Of a stretch of DNA of 64,000 nt, positions 8,418-18,040 are shown one piece after another. How positions within the stretch are numbered: position 1 is the first letter of the stretch; the number at the start of each line of letters is the position of its first letter. This DNA is from Methylophaga sp. (GTDB lineage: Bacteria; Pseudomonadota; Gammaproteobacteria; Nitrosococcales; Methylophagaceae), in NCBI GenBank assembly GCA_002733715.2, contig NVWQ02000010.1, forward strand, positions 96,049 through 160,048, read 5' to 3'. A program made the translations under genes and the position numbers. Below the pieces are notes generated by a model, which did not search any database, was not told where the DNA came from, and worked only from the letters and a program-made list of their open reading frames with translations.

Positions 8418-9380
8418 ATGCTAATTCGTAAAAAAAGACTGGGTGAATTGCCTGCGAGTGAAATAACAGATCAGCAAGTTTATCTTGATCGTAGAAAATT
8501 TTTAAATAGCAGTGCAACCATTGCGGTGGCAAGTTTATTGCCCTTATCAATGGCAAATGCTAAAACGGAGCTCCCTGAAGCTACGTATTTAGATTTAAAG
8601 CAAAGCCCTTATTCTATTGCTGATGAGCTTACTAGCTATCAATCGGTGACAACTTACAACAACTTTTATGAATTTGGCACTGATAAAGCTTCACCGGCAA
8701 TAATGGCAACAAAGTTTCCTGATAAATCTAAGCCGTGGCGTGTCACTATTGAAGGGGAGTGTGATAAGCCTGGCGAGTATGATTATGATGATTTAATTCG
8801 TCCCTTTACATTGGAGGAACGTATTTATCGTTTTCGTTGTGTGGAAGGCTGGTCAATGGTAATTCCTTGGGTCGGTTTCCCTCTAGCCGATCTTATTAAA
8901 CGTGCCCAACCGAATTCTCGTGCTAAATTTGTTGAATTTATGACGCTTTATGATCCGAAGCAGATGCCCGGCCAAAGAAGACAAGTATTAAACTGGCCTT
9001 ATACTGAGGGCTTAAGAATAGACGAGGCTATGAACCCACTTACATTGTTATCCGTTGGTTTGTATGGCAGTGAGTTATTAGGCCAAAATGGTGCACCCAT
9101 TCGCTTAGTTGTGCCGTGGAAATATGGCTTTAAAAGTATAAAATCAATCGTTAATATTCGCTTTGTTGAAGAGATGCCTAACTCAGCTTGGATGAAAGCA
9201 GGGCCAAGAGAATATGGTTTCTATTCCAACGTGAATCCTAATGTGGATCACCCTCGCTGGAGCCAAAGTAAAGAGCGACGTTTAGGTGAGTTTTTGAAAC
9301 GAAAAACAGAAATTTTTAATGGCTATGAAGAACAAGTTGCAGATTTATATACCGGCATGGATCTCACTAAAAACTTCTAA
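8418..9380 (+). CDS. msrP: Periplasmic methionine sulfoxide reductase catalytic subunit
   Basis: MsrP (YedY) is a molybdopterin enzyme that repairs oxidised methionines in periplasmic proteins. The 320-residue protein has a twin-arginine signal ([10 protein letters not shown] near residues 24-33, followed by a hydrophobic stretch ending MANA), as needed for export of the folded cofactor enzyme. The molybdenum-ligating cysteine is in [10 protein letters not shown], near residue 140. The length is normal. It lies 15 bases after the hvfX-like gene and 6 before msrQ, so the three are likely one operon. Together with the Cys-peptides and an ECF/zinc anti-sigma pair, this points to protection against oxidant or copper stress in the envelope. 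Confidence 0.96.
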   Translation: MLIRKKRLGELPASEITDQQVYLDRRKFLNSSATIAVASLLPLSMANAKTELPEATYLDLKQSPYSIADELTSYQSVTTYNNFYEFGTDKASPAIMATKFPDKSKPWRVTIEGECDKPGEYDYDDLIRPFTLEERIYRFRCVEGWSMVIPWVGFPLADLIKRAQPNSRAKFVEFMTLYDPKQMPGQRRQVLNWPYTEGLRIDEAMNPLTLLSVGLYGSELLGQNGAPIRLVVPWKYGFKSIKSIVNIRFVEEMPNSAWMKAGPREYGFYSNVNPNVDHPRWSQSKERRLGEFLKRKTEIFNGYEEQVADLYTGMDLTKNF

Positions 9381-9386
9381 AACGCT

Positions 9387-9983
9387 ATGTCAAAACTTAA
9401 AATCAGTATATTCATTGCGAGTTTATTCCCCGCGATATGGTTAACTTATGCCTTGTTTACCAATCAACTAGGAGCAAATCCTATTGAGGCCATCACTCGC
9501 GAAACAGGCTTGTGGGCACTGCGGTTCTTGTGGATAACTTTATTAATTACGCCACTTCGTTGGTTAACTGGCTGGAATAGTATCGTGACACTTCGCCGAA
9601 TGTTGGGCTTATATGTGTTTTTCTATGCCACATTGCATATGCTGCTTTATCTTTGGTTAGATCAATTTTTTGATATTAATGACATTATAAAAGACATCAT
9701 TAAACGACCGTTTATAACCATTGGCTTTTTCACGTTTACGGCATTAATTCCTTTAGCCATTACATCGAATAATAAAATGGTTAAACGTTTAGGCGGTAAA
9801 CGTTGGAAAAAATTACATCGTTTAACTTATTTCATTGCCATAGCAAGTTCGGTTCATTTTTATATGTTGGTAAAACAAGATAAATCTGAACCATTATTTT
9901 ATATAAGCTTGCTTGTATTATTATTAGGTGCGCGATTATACCGGCATTATGTTCCTAAAATGAGGGCGGCATCAACAACATAA
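9387..9983 (+). CDS. msrQ: Heme-binding membrane subunit of methionine sulfoxide reductase
   Basis: MsrQ (YedZ) passes electrons from the respiratory chain to MsrP. The 198-residue protein has about six transmembrane helices of the ferric-reductase-like fold and conserved heme histidines in FYATLHMLLY, KKLHRLTY and SSVHFYML. The length is typical. It directly follows msrP. The gene after it (aceE) starts 94 bases later, so msrQ probably ends the operon. Confidence 0.95.
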   Translation: MSKLKISIFIASLFPAIWLTYALFTNQLGANPIEAITRETGLWALRFLWITLLITPLRWLTGWNSIVTLRRMLGLYVFFYATLHMLLYLWLDQFFDINDIIKDIIKRPFITIGFFTFTALIPLAITSNNKMVKRLGGKRWKKLHRLTYFIAIASSVHFYMLVKQDKSEPLFYISLLVLLLGARLYRHYVPKMRAASTT

Positions 9984-10077
9984 TTCTGGGCCAATCACTC
10001 GGAAAATAGTGCCTGAAATAAAGCAGAAACTGTTACAATGCTCGCTATTTAAGACATTGAGGCTTGCGAAGGTATTT

Positions 10078-12732
10078 ATGACTGATTTTGTTGATAACGA
10101 TCCACAAGAAACCCAAGAATGGTTGGATGCTCTAGAATCTATTATCGAAGTGGAGGGTGATGGGAAAGCACATTATCTTTTAGAAAAACTGATTGATATG
10201 GCGCGTCGATCAGGTGTTAACCTCCCATACAGCTCTAATACAGCTTATGTAAATACAATTCCTGTAGATCAGCAACAACGTATCCCAGGCGATCAGGATA
10301 TGGAAGTTAAAATTCGCTCATATATTCGCTGGAATGCAATGGCTATGGTGGTTAAGGCCAACCTTAAACCCGGTGCCGTCGGTGGGCATATCGCTAGTTT
10401 TGCATCTTCTGCAACAATGTACGATGTTGGATTTAACCACTTCTTTAAAGGTGATAACCATGGCAATGGTGCTGATTTAGTTTTTTTCCAAGGTCATATT
10501 TCTCCAGGCATTTATGCACGTTCATTCCTTGAAGGCCGCTTAACAGAGGAGCAATTAAATAACTTCCGTTTTGAAGCCGATGGTAAAGGTTTATCATCTT
10601 ACCCTCATCCTTGGTTGATGCCTGATTATTGGCAGTTTCCAACCGTATCAATGGGCTTAGGGCCTATTCTTGCTATTTATCAAGCGCGCTTTATGAAATA
10701 TATGGAGCATCGTGATATCACTGAAACAGCAGGCAGAAATGTATGGGCCTATTTGGGTGATGGAGAGATGGACGAGCCTGAATCTTTGGGTGCGATCACA
10801 TTGGCAGGGCGTGAGAAACTAGACAATTTAACCTTTGTTATTAACTGTAATTTACAGCGTTTAGACGGCCCTGTGCGTGGTAACGGCAAAATTATTCAAG
10901 AGCTTGAAGCGATATTTCGTGGCGCTGGCTGGAATGTTATTAAAGTTATTTGGGGGTCAGAGTGGGATCAGCTGTTAGCTAAAGATAAAAATGGTTTATT
11001 GCTTAAACGCATGGAAGAAGTAGTTGATGGTGAATATCAAAACTACAAATCTAAAGACGGTGCATTTGTTCGTGAACATTTCTTTGGTAAATATCCTGAC
11101 TTATTAGAAATGGTATCGGATATGACCGATCAAGATATCTGGCGTTTAAGCCGAGGCGGGCATGATCCACGTAAAGTTTATGCAGCTTATAAGCAAGCCA
11201 GTGACCATAAAGGTCAGCCAACTGTAATCCTAGCTAAAACAGTTAAAGGTTACGGAATGGGGGAGGCGGGTGAAGCTCAAAATACTACGCATTCGCAAAA
11301 GAGCTTAGGTGTGGAGCAAATGAAAGTGTTCCGTGACCGTTTCAATATTCCACTATCTGATGAACAAGTGGAAGATATGCCTTATATTTCATTGGATGAT
11401 GAAAGTGCAGAAAAGAAATATTTATTAGCACGTCGTGAAGAATTAGGTGGTTTCTTACCTAAGCGTAACCATAGCGCTCCGGCACTAAAAACACCTGACT
11501 TAAGCATATTTAATGCAATGTTGAAATCAACAGGTGATAGAGAAATTTCTACTACTATGGCGTTTGTTCGTATTCTTACTGCGCTGATTCGCAATAAGGA
11601 AATCGGTCAAAATATCGTACCGATCGTTCCAGATGAAGCGCGCACATTTGGTATGGAAGGTTTATTCCGCTCCTTTGGTATTTATTCATCATCAGGTCAA
11701 TTATACGAGCCAGAAGATTCTGATAAAGTGATGTGGTATCGCGAAGATACTAAAGGCCAGATTTTACAAGAAGGCATTAATGAAGCAGGTGCGATGTCTG
11801 AGTGGATATCGGCAGCAACGGCTTATTCAAATTACAATGTGAATATGGTGCCATTCTATATTTATTACTCTATGTTTGGTTTCCAACGCATTGGTGATTT
11901 AGCATGGCTTGCAGGTGATATCCAGGCTAAAGGATTCCTAATTGGTGCAACAGCTGGGCGTACATCACTCAACGGCGAAGGCTTGCAGCATGAAGATGGT
12001 CATAGCCTTATTTTGGCAAACACGATCCCCAATTGTGTCAGTTATGATCCAACCTATGCTTATGAAATGGCAGTGATTATTCACGAGGGTTTCCGTCGCA
12101 TGTATGAAGAACAAGAAAGTGTGTTCTATTATATTACGGCAATGAATGAAAACTACACACATCCTGAAATGCCTAAAGGCGTTGAGGCTAGCATTCTTAA
12201 AGGACTGTATAAACTAAAATCAGCGGGTAAACATAAACTAAAAGCACAGCTTTTAGGTAGTGGTACAATCTTGCGTGAGGTTGAAGCTGCTGCAGAATTA
12301 TTAGAAAAAGACTGGAAAGTCTCTGCTAATGTATGGAGTGCAACCAGCATTAATGAGCTAGCCAGAGAGGGTCAAGCAATAGATAGATATAATCGCTTGC
12401 ATCCGGAAGCTGAGAAGAAACAGAGCTATGTTGCTGAATGCTTGAATAAGGAAAAAGGCGTAGTCATCACATCAACAGACTATATGCGTCAATATGGCGA
12501 ACAAATTCGTCCATGGATCGACGCTCCTTACACAGTGTTAGGGACGGATGGTTTTGGTCGTAGTGATACACGTGAAAGCTTACGTAGCTTCTTTGAAGTT
12601 GATCGTTACCATGTGGTCGTTGCCACATTGAACACTTTGGCAGATGACGGTCAAATTGGTCATGATGTTGTTGCAAAAGCGATTAAGAAGTACAAAATCG
12701 ATACAGAAGCAATGAACCCAATTAAAGCATAA
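10078..12732 (+). CDS. aceE: Pyruvate dehydrogenase E1 component, homodimeric type
   Basis: Thiamine-diphosphate enzyme that decarboxylates pyruvate and acetylates the lipoyl groups of E2. The start at 10078 gives MTDFVDNDPQETQEWLDALE, which lines up with known AceE N-termini, and an 884-residue protein. A longer in-frame opening from 10009 would add 23 unlikely residues. Visible landmarks are GDGEMDEPES (ThDP/Mg binding, near residue 228), GGHDPRKVYAAY and the TSLNGEGLQHEDGHS segment. AceF and a lipoyl-E3 gene follow in the same direction. No PdhR gene is seen beside the operon. Confidence 0.97.
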   Translation: MTDFVDNDPQETQEWLDALESIIEVEGDGKAHYLLEKLIDMARRSGVNLPYSSNTAYVNTIPVDQQQRIPGDQDMEVKIRSYIRWNAMAMVVKANLKPGAVGGHIASFASSATMYDVGFNHFFKGDNHGNGADLVFFQGHISPGIYARSFLEGRLTEEQLNNFRFEADGKGLSSYPHPWLMPDYWQFPTVSMGLGPILAIYQARFMKYMEHRDITETAGRNVWAYLGDGEMDEPESLGAITLAGREKLDNLTFVINCNLQRLDGPVRGNGKIIQELEAIFRGAGWNVIKVIWGSEWDQLLAKDKNGLLLKRMEEVVDGEYQNYKSKDGAFVREHFFGKYPDLLEMVSDMTDQDIWRLSRGGHDPRKVYAAYKQASDHKGQPTVILAKTVKGYGMGEAGEAQNTTHSQKSLGVEQMKVFRDRFNIPLSDEQVEDMPYISLDDESAEKKYLLARREELGGFLPKRNHSAPALKTPDLSIFNAMLKSTGDREISTTMAFVRILTALIRNKEIGQNIVPIVPDEARTFGMEGLFRSFGIYSSSGQLYEPEDSDKVMWYREDTKGQILQEGINEAGAMSEWISAATAYSNYNVNMVPFYIYYSMFGFQRIGDLAWLAGDIQAKGFLIGATAGRTSLNGEGLQHEDGHSLILANTIPNCVSYDPTYAYEMAVIIHEGFRRMYEEQESVFYYITAMNENYTHPEMPKGVEASILKGLYKLKSAGKHKLKAQLLGSGTILREVEAAAELLEKDWKVSANVWSATSINELAREGQAIDRYNRLHPEAEKKQSYVAECLNKEKGVVITSTDYMRQYGEQIRPWIDAPYTVLGTDGFGRSDTRESLRSFFEVDRYHVVVATLNTLADDGQIGHDVVAKAIKKYKIDTEAMNPIKA

Positions 12733-12755
12733 AATAAGGCTAGGTACATAAAGAT

Positions 12756-14048
12756 ATGGCAAATTTAATAGATTTAATAGTTCCCGATATTGGTGACTTT
12801 GATGAGGTAGAAGTAATTGAAGTTTTGGTTTCGGTTGGCGATACCGTCGAAGAAAATCAAGATATTATTACCTTGGAATCAGATAAAGCGGCTATGGAAA
12901 TTCCAGCCTCTCATGCAGGTGTAATTAAAGAGCTTAAAATTAGCGTAGGGGGCAAGGTTAAAGAGGGCTCTATCATTGCGGTGATCGAATCAAGTGATGC
13001 TAGTACGCCTGTAGCTAAAGCTGAATCGACACCTGTAGCGGTACCGGAAAAAGAATCGGCTCCAGCACCTGCAACAACACCAGCGCCTGCTCCAGCGGAG
13101 TTAGTAGAAAATATTCCCTATGCGCCTGATAATAAAGCAGGTGAGAAACATGCACATGCTTCACCATCAGTACGTCAATATGCACGTGAATTAGGTGTTA
13201 CATTAAGTTTTGTTCGAGGTTCAGGTGAAAAAGGGCGAATTACTAAGTCAGATGTACAGAACTTTGTTAAACAAAAAGTAAATGCACCTGCTGTTGCAGC
13301 TTCTGGTGGCTCAGCTATTCCGCCAGTACCTGTCGGTAATTATGAGAAATTTGGCGATATTGAAAGTACTGAGTTATCCCGAATTAAGAAAATATCAGGC
13401 AAACATTTACATGCGTGCTGGTTAAATATTCCACATGTAACGCAATTTGATGAAGCAGATATCACTGAGTTGGAAAAATTCAGAAAAGACAATAAAGATA
13501 GTGCGGCTAAACAAGGTGTTAATTTAACGCCTCTAGTATTCATTATGAAAGCGGTTGTGGCTAGCTTAAGAAAATTTCCGGAACTGAATGCATCATTGAG
13601 TGAAGATAAAGAAAACCTCATTATTAAACATTATTACAATATAGGTATAGCGGTAGATACACCAAATGGTTTGATGGTGCCTGTGGTTAAAAATGTCGAT
13701 AAAAAAGGCTTTATCGAATTAGCTGGTGAGTTAGGTGAAATTAGCGCCAGAGCGCGTGACGGCGCACTAACAGCTAAAGATTTACAAGGTGGCACCTTCT
13801 CAATTTCTAGCTTGGGCGGCATTGGTGGTAGCTTCTTTACTCCAATCGTTAATGCACCTGAAGTAGCAATATTAGGTGTGGGACGCCATAAAATGCAACC
13901 CGTTTGGAATGGCAGCGAATTTGTGCCTCGTTTGATGTTGCCACTATCTGTTTCTTATGATCATCGTGTTGTTGATGGTGCAATGGGAGCACGATTTACC
14001 ACGCATCTAAATAATATGTTATCTGATATTAGAAAGGTACTATTATGA
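12756..14048 (+). CDS. aceF: Pyruvate dehydrogenase E2, dihydrolipoamide acetyltransferase
   Basis: Core of the complex; it transfers acetyl groups to CoA. The 430-residue protein has one N-terminal lipoyl domain (about residues 5-78, lysine in ESDKAAME), an Ala/Pro-rich linker (about 85-120), an E3/E1-binding domain (about 132-168, SPSVRQYARELGV) and the catalytic domain to the end with the active-site segment DHRVVDG. E. coli AceF carries three lipoyl domains; a single one is common in other gammaproteobacteria. The stop overlaps the E3 start by four bases (ATGA). Confidence 0.96.
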   Translation: MANLIDLIVPDIGDFDEVEVIEVLVSVGDTVEENQDIITLESDKAAMEIPASHAGVIKELKISVGGKVKEGSIIAVIESSDASTPVAKAESTPVAVPEKESAPAPATTPAPAPAELVENIPYAPDNKAGEKHAHASPSVRQYARELGVTLSFVRGSGEKGRITKSDVQNFVKQKVNAPAVAASGGSAIPPVPVGNYEKFGDIESTELSRIKKISGKHLHACWLNIPHVTQFDEADITELEKFRKDNKDSAAKQGVNLTPLVFIMKAVVASLRKFPELNASLSEDKENLIIKHYYNIGIAVDTPNGLMVPVVKNVDKKGFIELAGELGEISARARDGALTAKDLQGGTFSISSLGGIGGSFFTPIVNAPEVAILGVGRHKMQPVWNGSEFVPRLMLPLSVSYDHRVVDGAMGARFTTHLNNMLSDIRKVLL

Positions 14049-15805
14049 CTTCGAGCACAATTGAAATAAAAGTCCCTGATATCGGTGATTTTGATGAAGT
14101 AGAAATTATTGAAGTTTTGGTCAGTGTTGGTGATGTGATTGAAGCAAACCAAGATGTGATTACTCTAGAGTCAGATAAAGCTGCAATGGAAATTCCAACA
14201 ACGGCTTCAGGAACAGTTACAGCAATGAATGTGACTGTTGGTGACAAAGTTAAAGAAGGTAGTGTTATTTTAACGCTTGAAACGGCTGAAGATGTGAAAA
14301 CTGAAGCACTTGCTGTTGAAGAAATAAAAGAAGCGTCCAAAGTGGATGCAGCCGCCGTTGTGAGCGCTGCGGCAGGTGATGCTGATTTACATGCAGAAGT
14401 ATTAGTTCTGGGTTCGGGTCCCGGTGGGTATACCGCTGCATTCCGTGCGGCAGACCTCGGTCGACAAGTTGTGATGATTGAACGCCATGCCAAAATTGGT
14501 GGAGTCTGTTTGAATGTGGGCTGTATCCCATCGAAAGCACTATTACATACTGCTCAAGTGATTAACGAAGCAGCAAGCATGGAAGACCACGGCGTAACGT
14601 TTGCTAAACCAAAAGTTGATATCCGTAAAATTGAAAGTTGGAAGAATGGTATTGTCGATGGATTAACAGGTGGTTTAAAAGCCCTTGCTAAACAGCGTAA
14701 AGTGACTATTGTTCAAGGTGAAGCACAGTTTTCTGGTACAAATACCATGACGGTTGAAACAGCAGATGGCACACAAACAATATCGTTCGAACAATGTATT
14801 ATTGCCGCTGGCTCTCGTGTAACCAAAGTACCTGTATTCCCGAACGATGATCCACGGATGATGGATTCAACAGATGCCTTAGATTTAGCCGATGTGCCTA
14901 AATCATTATTAGTCATTGGTGGCGGCATTATAGGGCTAGAAATGGCAACGGTATACCATGCGCTAGGTTCAAAAATTACCGTTGTAGAAATGCAAAGTGG
15001 TTTAATTCCCGGTGCGGATAAAGATATTGTTAAGCCTTTATTGAAAAAAGTACAAAAAGAATATGAGGCAATTTACCTTAATACGCGAGTAGCCGCGATT
15101 GAACCCCAAAAGGGTGGTTTAAAAGTCACACTTGAAGGCAAAGATGCACCTGAAACTGTGGTGTATGACAAGATTCTAGTTGCTGTTGGTCGATCACCGA
15201 ACGGTAAGTTGATCAATGCAGAAGCAGCAGGCGTTGCAGTTGATGACTATGGTTTTATTAATGTCAATGCTCAAATGACAACAAATGTACCTCATATCTA
15301 TGCAATCGGTGATGTTGTTGGTCAACCGATGTTAGCACATAAAGCGGTACATGAAGCCAAGGTAGCAGCTGAAGTAATTTCAGGAATAAAATCTGCCTTT
15401 GATCCAATGACCATTCCATCAGTGGCTTATACTGATCCTGAAATTGCATGGATGGGTGTTACAGAAGCAGAAGCTAAAGAACAAAAGCTGGACTTTGTGA
15501 AAGGTGCATTTCCATGGGCTGCTAGTGGTCGCAGTTTAAGTATTGGTCGAAATGAAGGTTTAACTAAAGCGTTATTCGACAAAGAAACAGGGCGTATTAT
15601 TGGCGCCGGTATTGTCGGTACTAATGCTGGCGAACTCATTGCCGAAGCTGTATTAGCGATGGAAATGGGCGCTGATGCTGAAGATATTGGTTTAACCATT
15701 CATCCTCACCCAACTTTGTCTGAAACACTAGGTTTTGCAGCTGAAATGGCAGAGGGCAGTATCACTGACTTAATGCCGCCACGTAAAACTCTACACTCTA
15801 AATAG
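14045..15805 (+). CDS. lpdA: Dihydrolipoyl dehydrogenase (E3) with N-terminal lipoyl domain
   Basis: E3 reoxidises the dihydrolipoyl groups of the complex using FAD and NAD. The 586-residue protein is about 110 residues longer than a plain E3. Residues 5-80 form a lipoyl domain (ESDKAAMEIP), a linker of about 35 residues follows, and the flavoprotein starts at the GSGPGG motif near residue 121. The redox disulfide is in GGVCLNVGCIPSK. A second nucleotide-binding motif (GGGIIGLE) and the C-terminal HPHPTLSE with the catalytic His are intact. The lipoyl domain is very similar to that of the adjacent aceF. Fused lipoyl-E3 proteins are known, for example in Neisseria. Confidence 0.96.
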   Translation: MTSSTIEIKVPDIGDFDEVEIIEVLVSVGDVIEANQDVITLESDKAAMEIPTTASGTVTAMNVTVGDKVKEGSVILTLETAEDVKTEALAVEEIKEASKVDAAAVVSAAAGDADLHAEVLVLGSGPGGYTAAFRAADLGRQVVMIERHAKIGGVCLNVGCIPSKALLHTAQVINEAASMEDHGVTFAKPKVDIRKIESWKNGIVDGLTGGLKALAKQRKVTIVQGEAQFSGTNTMTVETADGTQTISFEQCIIAAGSRVTKVPVFPNDDPRMMDSTDALDLADVPKSLLVIGGGIIGLEMATVYHALGSKITVVEMQSGLIPGADKDIVKPLLKKVQKEYEAIYLNTRVAAIEPQKGGLKVTLEGKDAPETVVYDKILVAVGRSPNGKLINAEAAGVAVDDYGFINVNAQMTTNVPHIYAIGDVVGQPMLAHKAVHEAKVAAEVISGIKSAFDPMTIPSVAYTDPEIAWMGVTEAEAKEQKLDFVKGAFPWAASGRSLSIGRNEGLTKALFDKETGRIIGAGIVGTNAGELIAEAVLAMEMGADAEDIGLTIHPHPTLSETLGFAAEMAEGSITDLMPPRKTLHSK

Positions 15806-15845
15806 AAACCGCCGCATGATTCATCTTTTCCGCTTTGGCGGCGTT

Positions 15846-15904
15846 AAAAACATTCTAAAAATGCTCACGTACTGCGTGTACGCTGCGCCTTTTAGAATGT
15901 TTTT
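15846..15904. repeat. Nested perfect inverted repeat downstream of lpdA
   Basis: A 15-base arm at 15846-15860 is exactly repeated in inverse at 15890-15904. The 29-base interior holds a second inverted repeat CGTAC/GTACG at 15868-15872 and 15878-15882. A third weaker stem (CCGCC/GGCGG) lies just upstream. The arms can form a cruciform or act as an RNA hairpin. Its role is unknown. Confidence 0.8.
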
Positions 15905-15956
15905 GCCTTGCCTAAACGAAAAATCTATCTCATGCAACGGTTTCAAATAGTCTGAG

Positions 15957-16748
15957 ATGATTGATAAGGTAACGCCATTACGTCCTCCGCTTAAATGGGC
16001 TGGGGGTAAGCGTTGGCTCATTCCCAAGCTAGAAAAACTCTGGAAAAAACATTCTGAATTACGCCTAGTTGAGCCCTTTTGTGGTGGTTTATCTGTTGCA
16101 TTAGGCTTGCAGGCTGAAAAAGCATTATTAAATGACGTTAATTTTGCTGTTATTAATTTTTATCAGCAAATTCAGCAAGGTCTGATCTTAGATATTGAGC
16201 TCGAAAATGATGAAGCCGCTTATTATCGCCAAAGAACAAAATTTAATCATTTAAATCAGAAGACGGGCTCTGAAAAGACCACGGCTCAGTTATTTTATTA
16301 TTTAAATCGAACGGGTTACAATGGCCTTTGTCGTTTTAACAAATCAGGTGGTTATAACGTTCCTTTCGGGCGATATAAGAAAATCAATTATCAGACTGAT
16401 TTTACGCGATATCAAGCCGTCTTATCTAGCTGGCAGTTTAGTAATAAAGATTTTGCTGAATTAGATGTGGACGAAAATGATTTTATTTATGCCGATCCTC
16501 CTTATGATGTGCCTTTTCGTCAATATGCACAGCAAGGATTTGATTGGGAAGATCAAGTGAGACTTGCTGAATGGTTAGTTGAACATAAAGGCCCTGTCGT
16601 AATATCAAATCAGGCAACTGATCGAATTATTAAGCTATATAAAAAACTGGGCTTTAAATTAAAATATCTCGATGCACCACGCCGCATAAGTTGCAAAGCA
16701 AATGGTAGAAAGGCTGTTAAAGAGGTGATAGCAACGCGTGGTTTTTGA
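15957..16748 (+). CDS. Dam-like D12-class DNA adenine N6-methyltransferase
   Basis: A 263-residue protein with the D12-class order of motifs. The S-adenosylmethionine-binding KWAGGKRWL is at residues 13-21, the FCGG segment near 41, and the catalytic DPPY at 180-183. Enzymes of this class methylate adenine in short sites such as GATC. No restriction enzyme gene is adjacent, so it looks like a solitary regulatory or repair-linked methylase. The sequence specificity cannot be read from the protein alone. It sits alone between the palindrome after lpdA and argG. Confidence 0.9.
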   Translation: MIDKVTPLRPPLKWAGGKRWLIPKLEKLWKKHSELRLVEPFCGGLSVALGLQAEKALLNDVNFAVINFYQQIQQGLILDIELENDEAAYYRQRTKFNHLNQKTGSEKTTAQLFYYLNRTGYNGLCRFNKSGGYNVPFGRYKKINYQTDFTRYQAVLSSWQFSNKDFAELDVDENDFIYADPPYDVPFRQYAQQGFDWEDQVRLAEWLVEHKGPVVISNQATDRIIKLYKKLGFKLKYLDAPRRISCKANGRKAVKEVIATRGF

Positions 16749-16802
16749 TATAATGTTCAATTAGTTATAAATCATGTTTGTTTTACAGGAAAATAATTTC
16801 AC

Positions 16803-18011
16803 ATGTCAAAGATCAAAAAAGTCGTCCTCGCCTATTCAGGTGGTCTTGATACTTCAATTATTCTGAAATGGTTGCAAGATACCTATGACTGTGAAGTGGT
16901 AACGTTTACTGCTGATATCGGTCAAGGTGAAGAAGTTGAACCAGCACGCGCTAAAGCACAAGCAATGGGTATCAAAGAAATATATATAGAAGATCTACGT
17001 GAAGAATTTGCCCGCGATTACGTGTTCCCAATGTTCCGCGCTAACACCATCTATGAAGGTGAATATTTATTAGGCACCTCGATTGCTAGACCATTGATTG
17101 CTAAGCGTTTAGTTGAGATTGCTGCTGATGTAGGTGCGGAGGCAATATCTCACGGGGCAACAGGTAAAGGTAATGACCAAGTACGTTTTGAACTAGGTGC
17201 ATATGCTTTAAGCCCAGAAATTCAGGTAATTGCACCCTGGCGTGAATGGGATTTAAATTCTCGTCAAAGTCTATTAGATTATGCTGAAGAGCATGGTATT
17301 CCTGTAGAAATGAAGCGTGGTAAAAAATCACCTTATTCAATGGATGCTAACTTGCTTCATATTTCTTATGAAGGTGACATTCTTGAAGATCCATGGACAG
17401 AGCCAGAAGAATCAATGTGGCGTTGGAGTGTTTCTCCAGAAAATGCACCTGACGAAGCAACTTATTTAGAATTAACTTATGAAAAAGGAGATATTGTCGC
17501 TATAAATGGTAGGGCAATGTCACCAGCAACAATTATGGAGTATTTAAATAAGATTGGCGGTGCAAACGGTATTGGTCGTTTAGATATGGTGGAAAACCGT
17601 TATGTAGGCATGAAAGCACGTGGTTGTTATGAAACGCCAGCGGGAACAATTATGCTTCCAGCACATCGTGCAATGGAGTCAATTACTGTTGATCGTGAAG
17701 CGGCACACCTTAAAGATGAATTTATGCCGCGGTACGCAAGTTTGATATATAACGGCTATTGGTGGTCACCAGAACGTGAAATGTTACAAGTGATGATTGA
17801 TAAATCACAGCAAACAGTGAACGGAAAGGTTAGAATTAAGCTATATAAAGGAAATGTAGTTGTTGTTGGACGTGCATCTGAAACAGATAGCTTGTTTGAT
17901 GAGTCAATTGCAACATTTGAAGATGATGATGGGGCGTATAATCAAAAAGATGCTGAAGGTTTCATAAAACTGAATGCATTACGATTAAAAATTGCAGGTC
18001 GTAACAAATAA
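16803..18011 (+). CDS. argG: Argininosuccinate synthase
   Basis: Joins citrulline and aspartate using ATP in the penultimate step of arginine synthesis. The 402-residue protein starts with the ATP pyrophosphatase loop [10 protein letters not shown] (residues 9-18). It contains [15 protein letters not shown] (about 117-131) and the [12 protein letters not shown] segment, and it is of normal length. A GGAAAA ribosome-binding site lies before ATG 16803. A diguanylate cyclase gene follows after 29 bases. Confidence 0.97.
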   Translation: MSKIKKVVLAYSGGLDTSIILKWLQDTYDCEVVTFTADIGQGEEVEPARAKAQAMGIKEIYIEDLREEFARDYVFPMFRANTIYEGEYLLGTSIARPLIAKRLVEIAADVGAEAISHGATGKGNDQVRFELGAYALSPEIQVIAPWREWDLNSRQSLLDYAEEHGIPVEMKRGKKSPYSMDANLLHISYEGDILEDPWTEPEESMWRWSVSPENAPDEATYLELTYEKGDIVAINGRAMSPATIMEYLNKIGGANGIGRLDMVENRYVGMKARGCYETPAGTIMLPAHRAMESITVDREAAHLKDEFMPRYASLIYNGYWWSPEREMLQVMIDKSQQTVNGKVRIKLYKGNVVVVGRASETDSLFDESIATFEDDDGAYNQKDAEGFIKLNALRLKIAGRNK

Positions 18012-18040
18012 TATTGAATAGGTAGATTGGGTAGAAACGA

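Noticed and set aside
10009..10077. A longer aceE start
   Set aside because: The added 23 residues do not match the family, whereas ATG 10078 gives the expected N-terminus.
15821..16027. A 68-codon minus-strand frame across the palindrome after lpd
   Set aside because: It is produced by the inverted-repeat sequence, overlaps the methylase gene start, and has no ribosome-binding site or recognisable domain.
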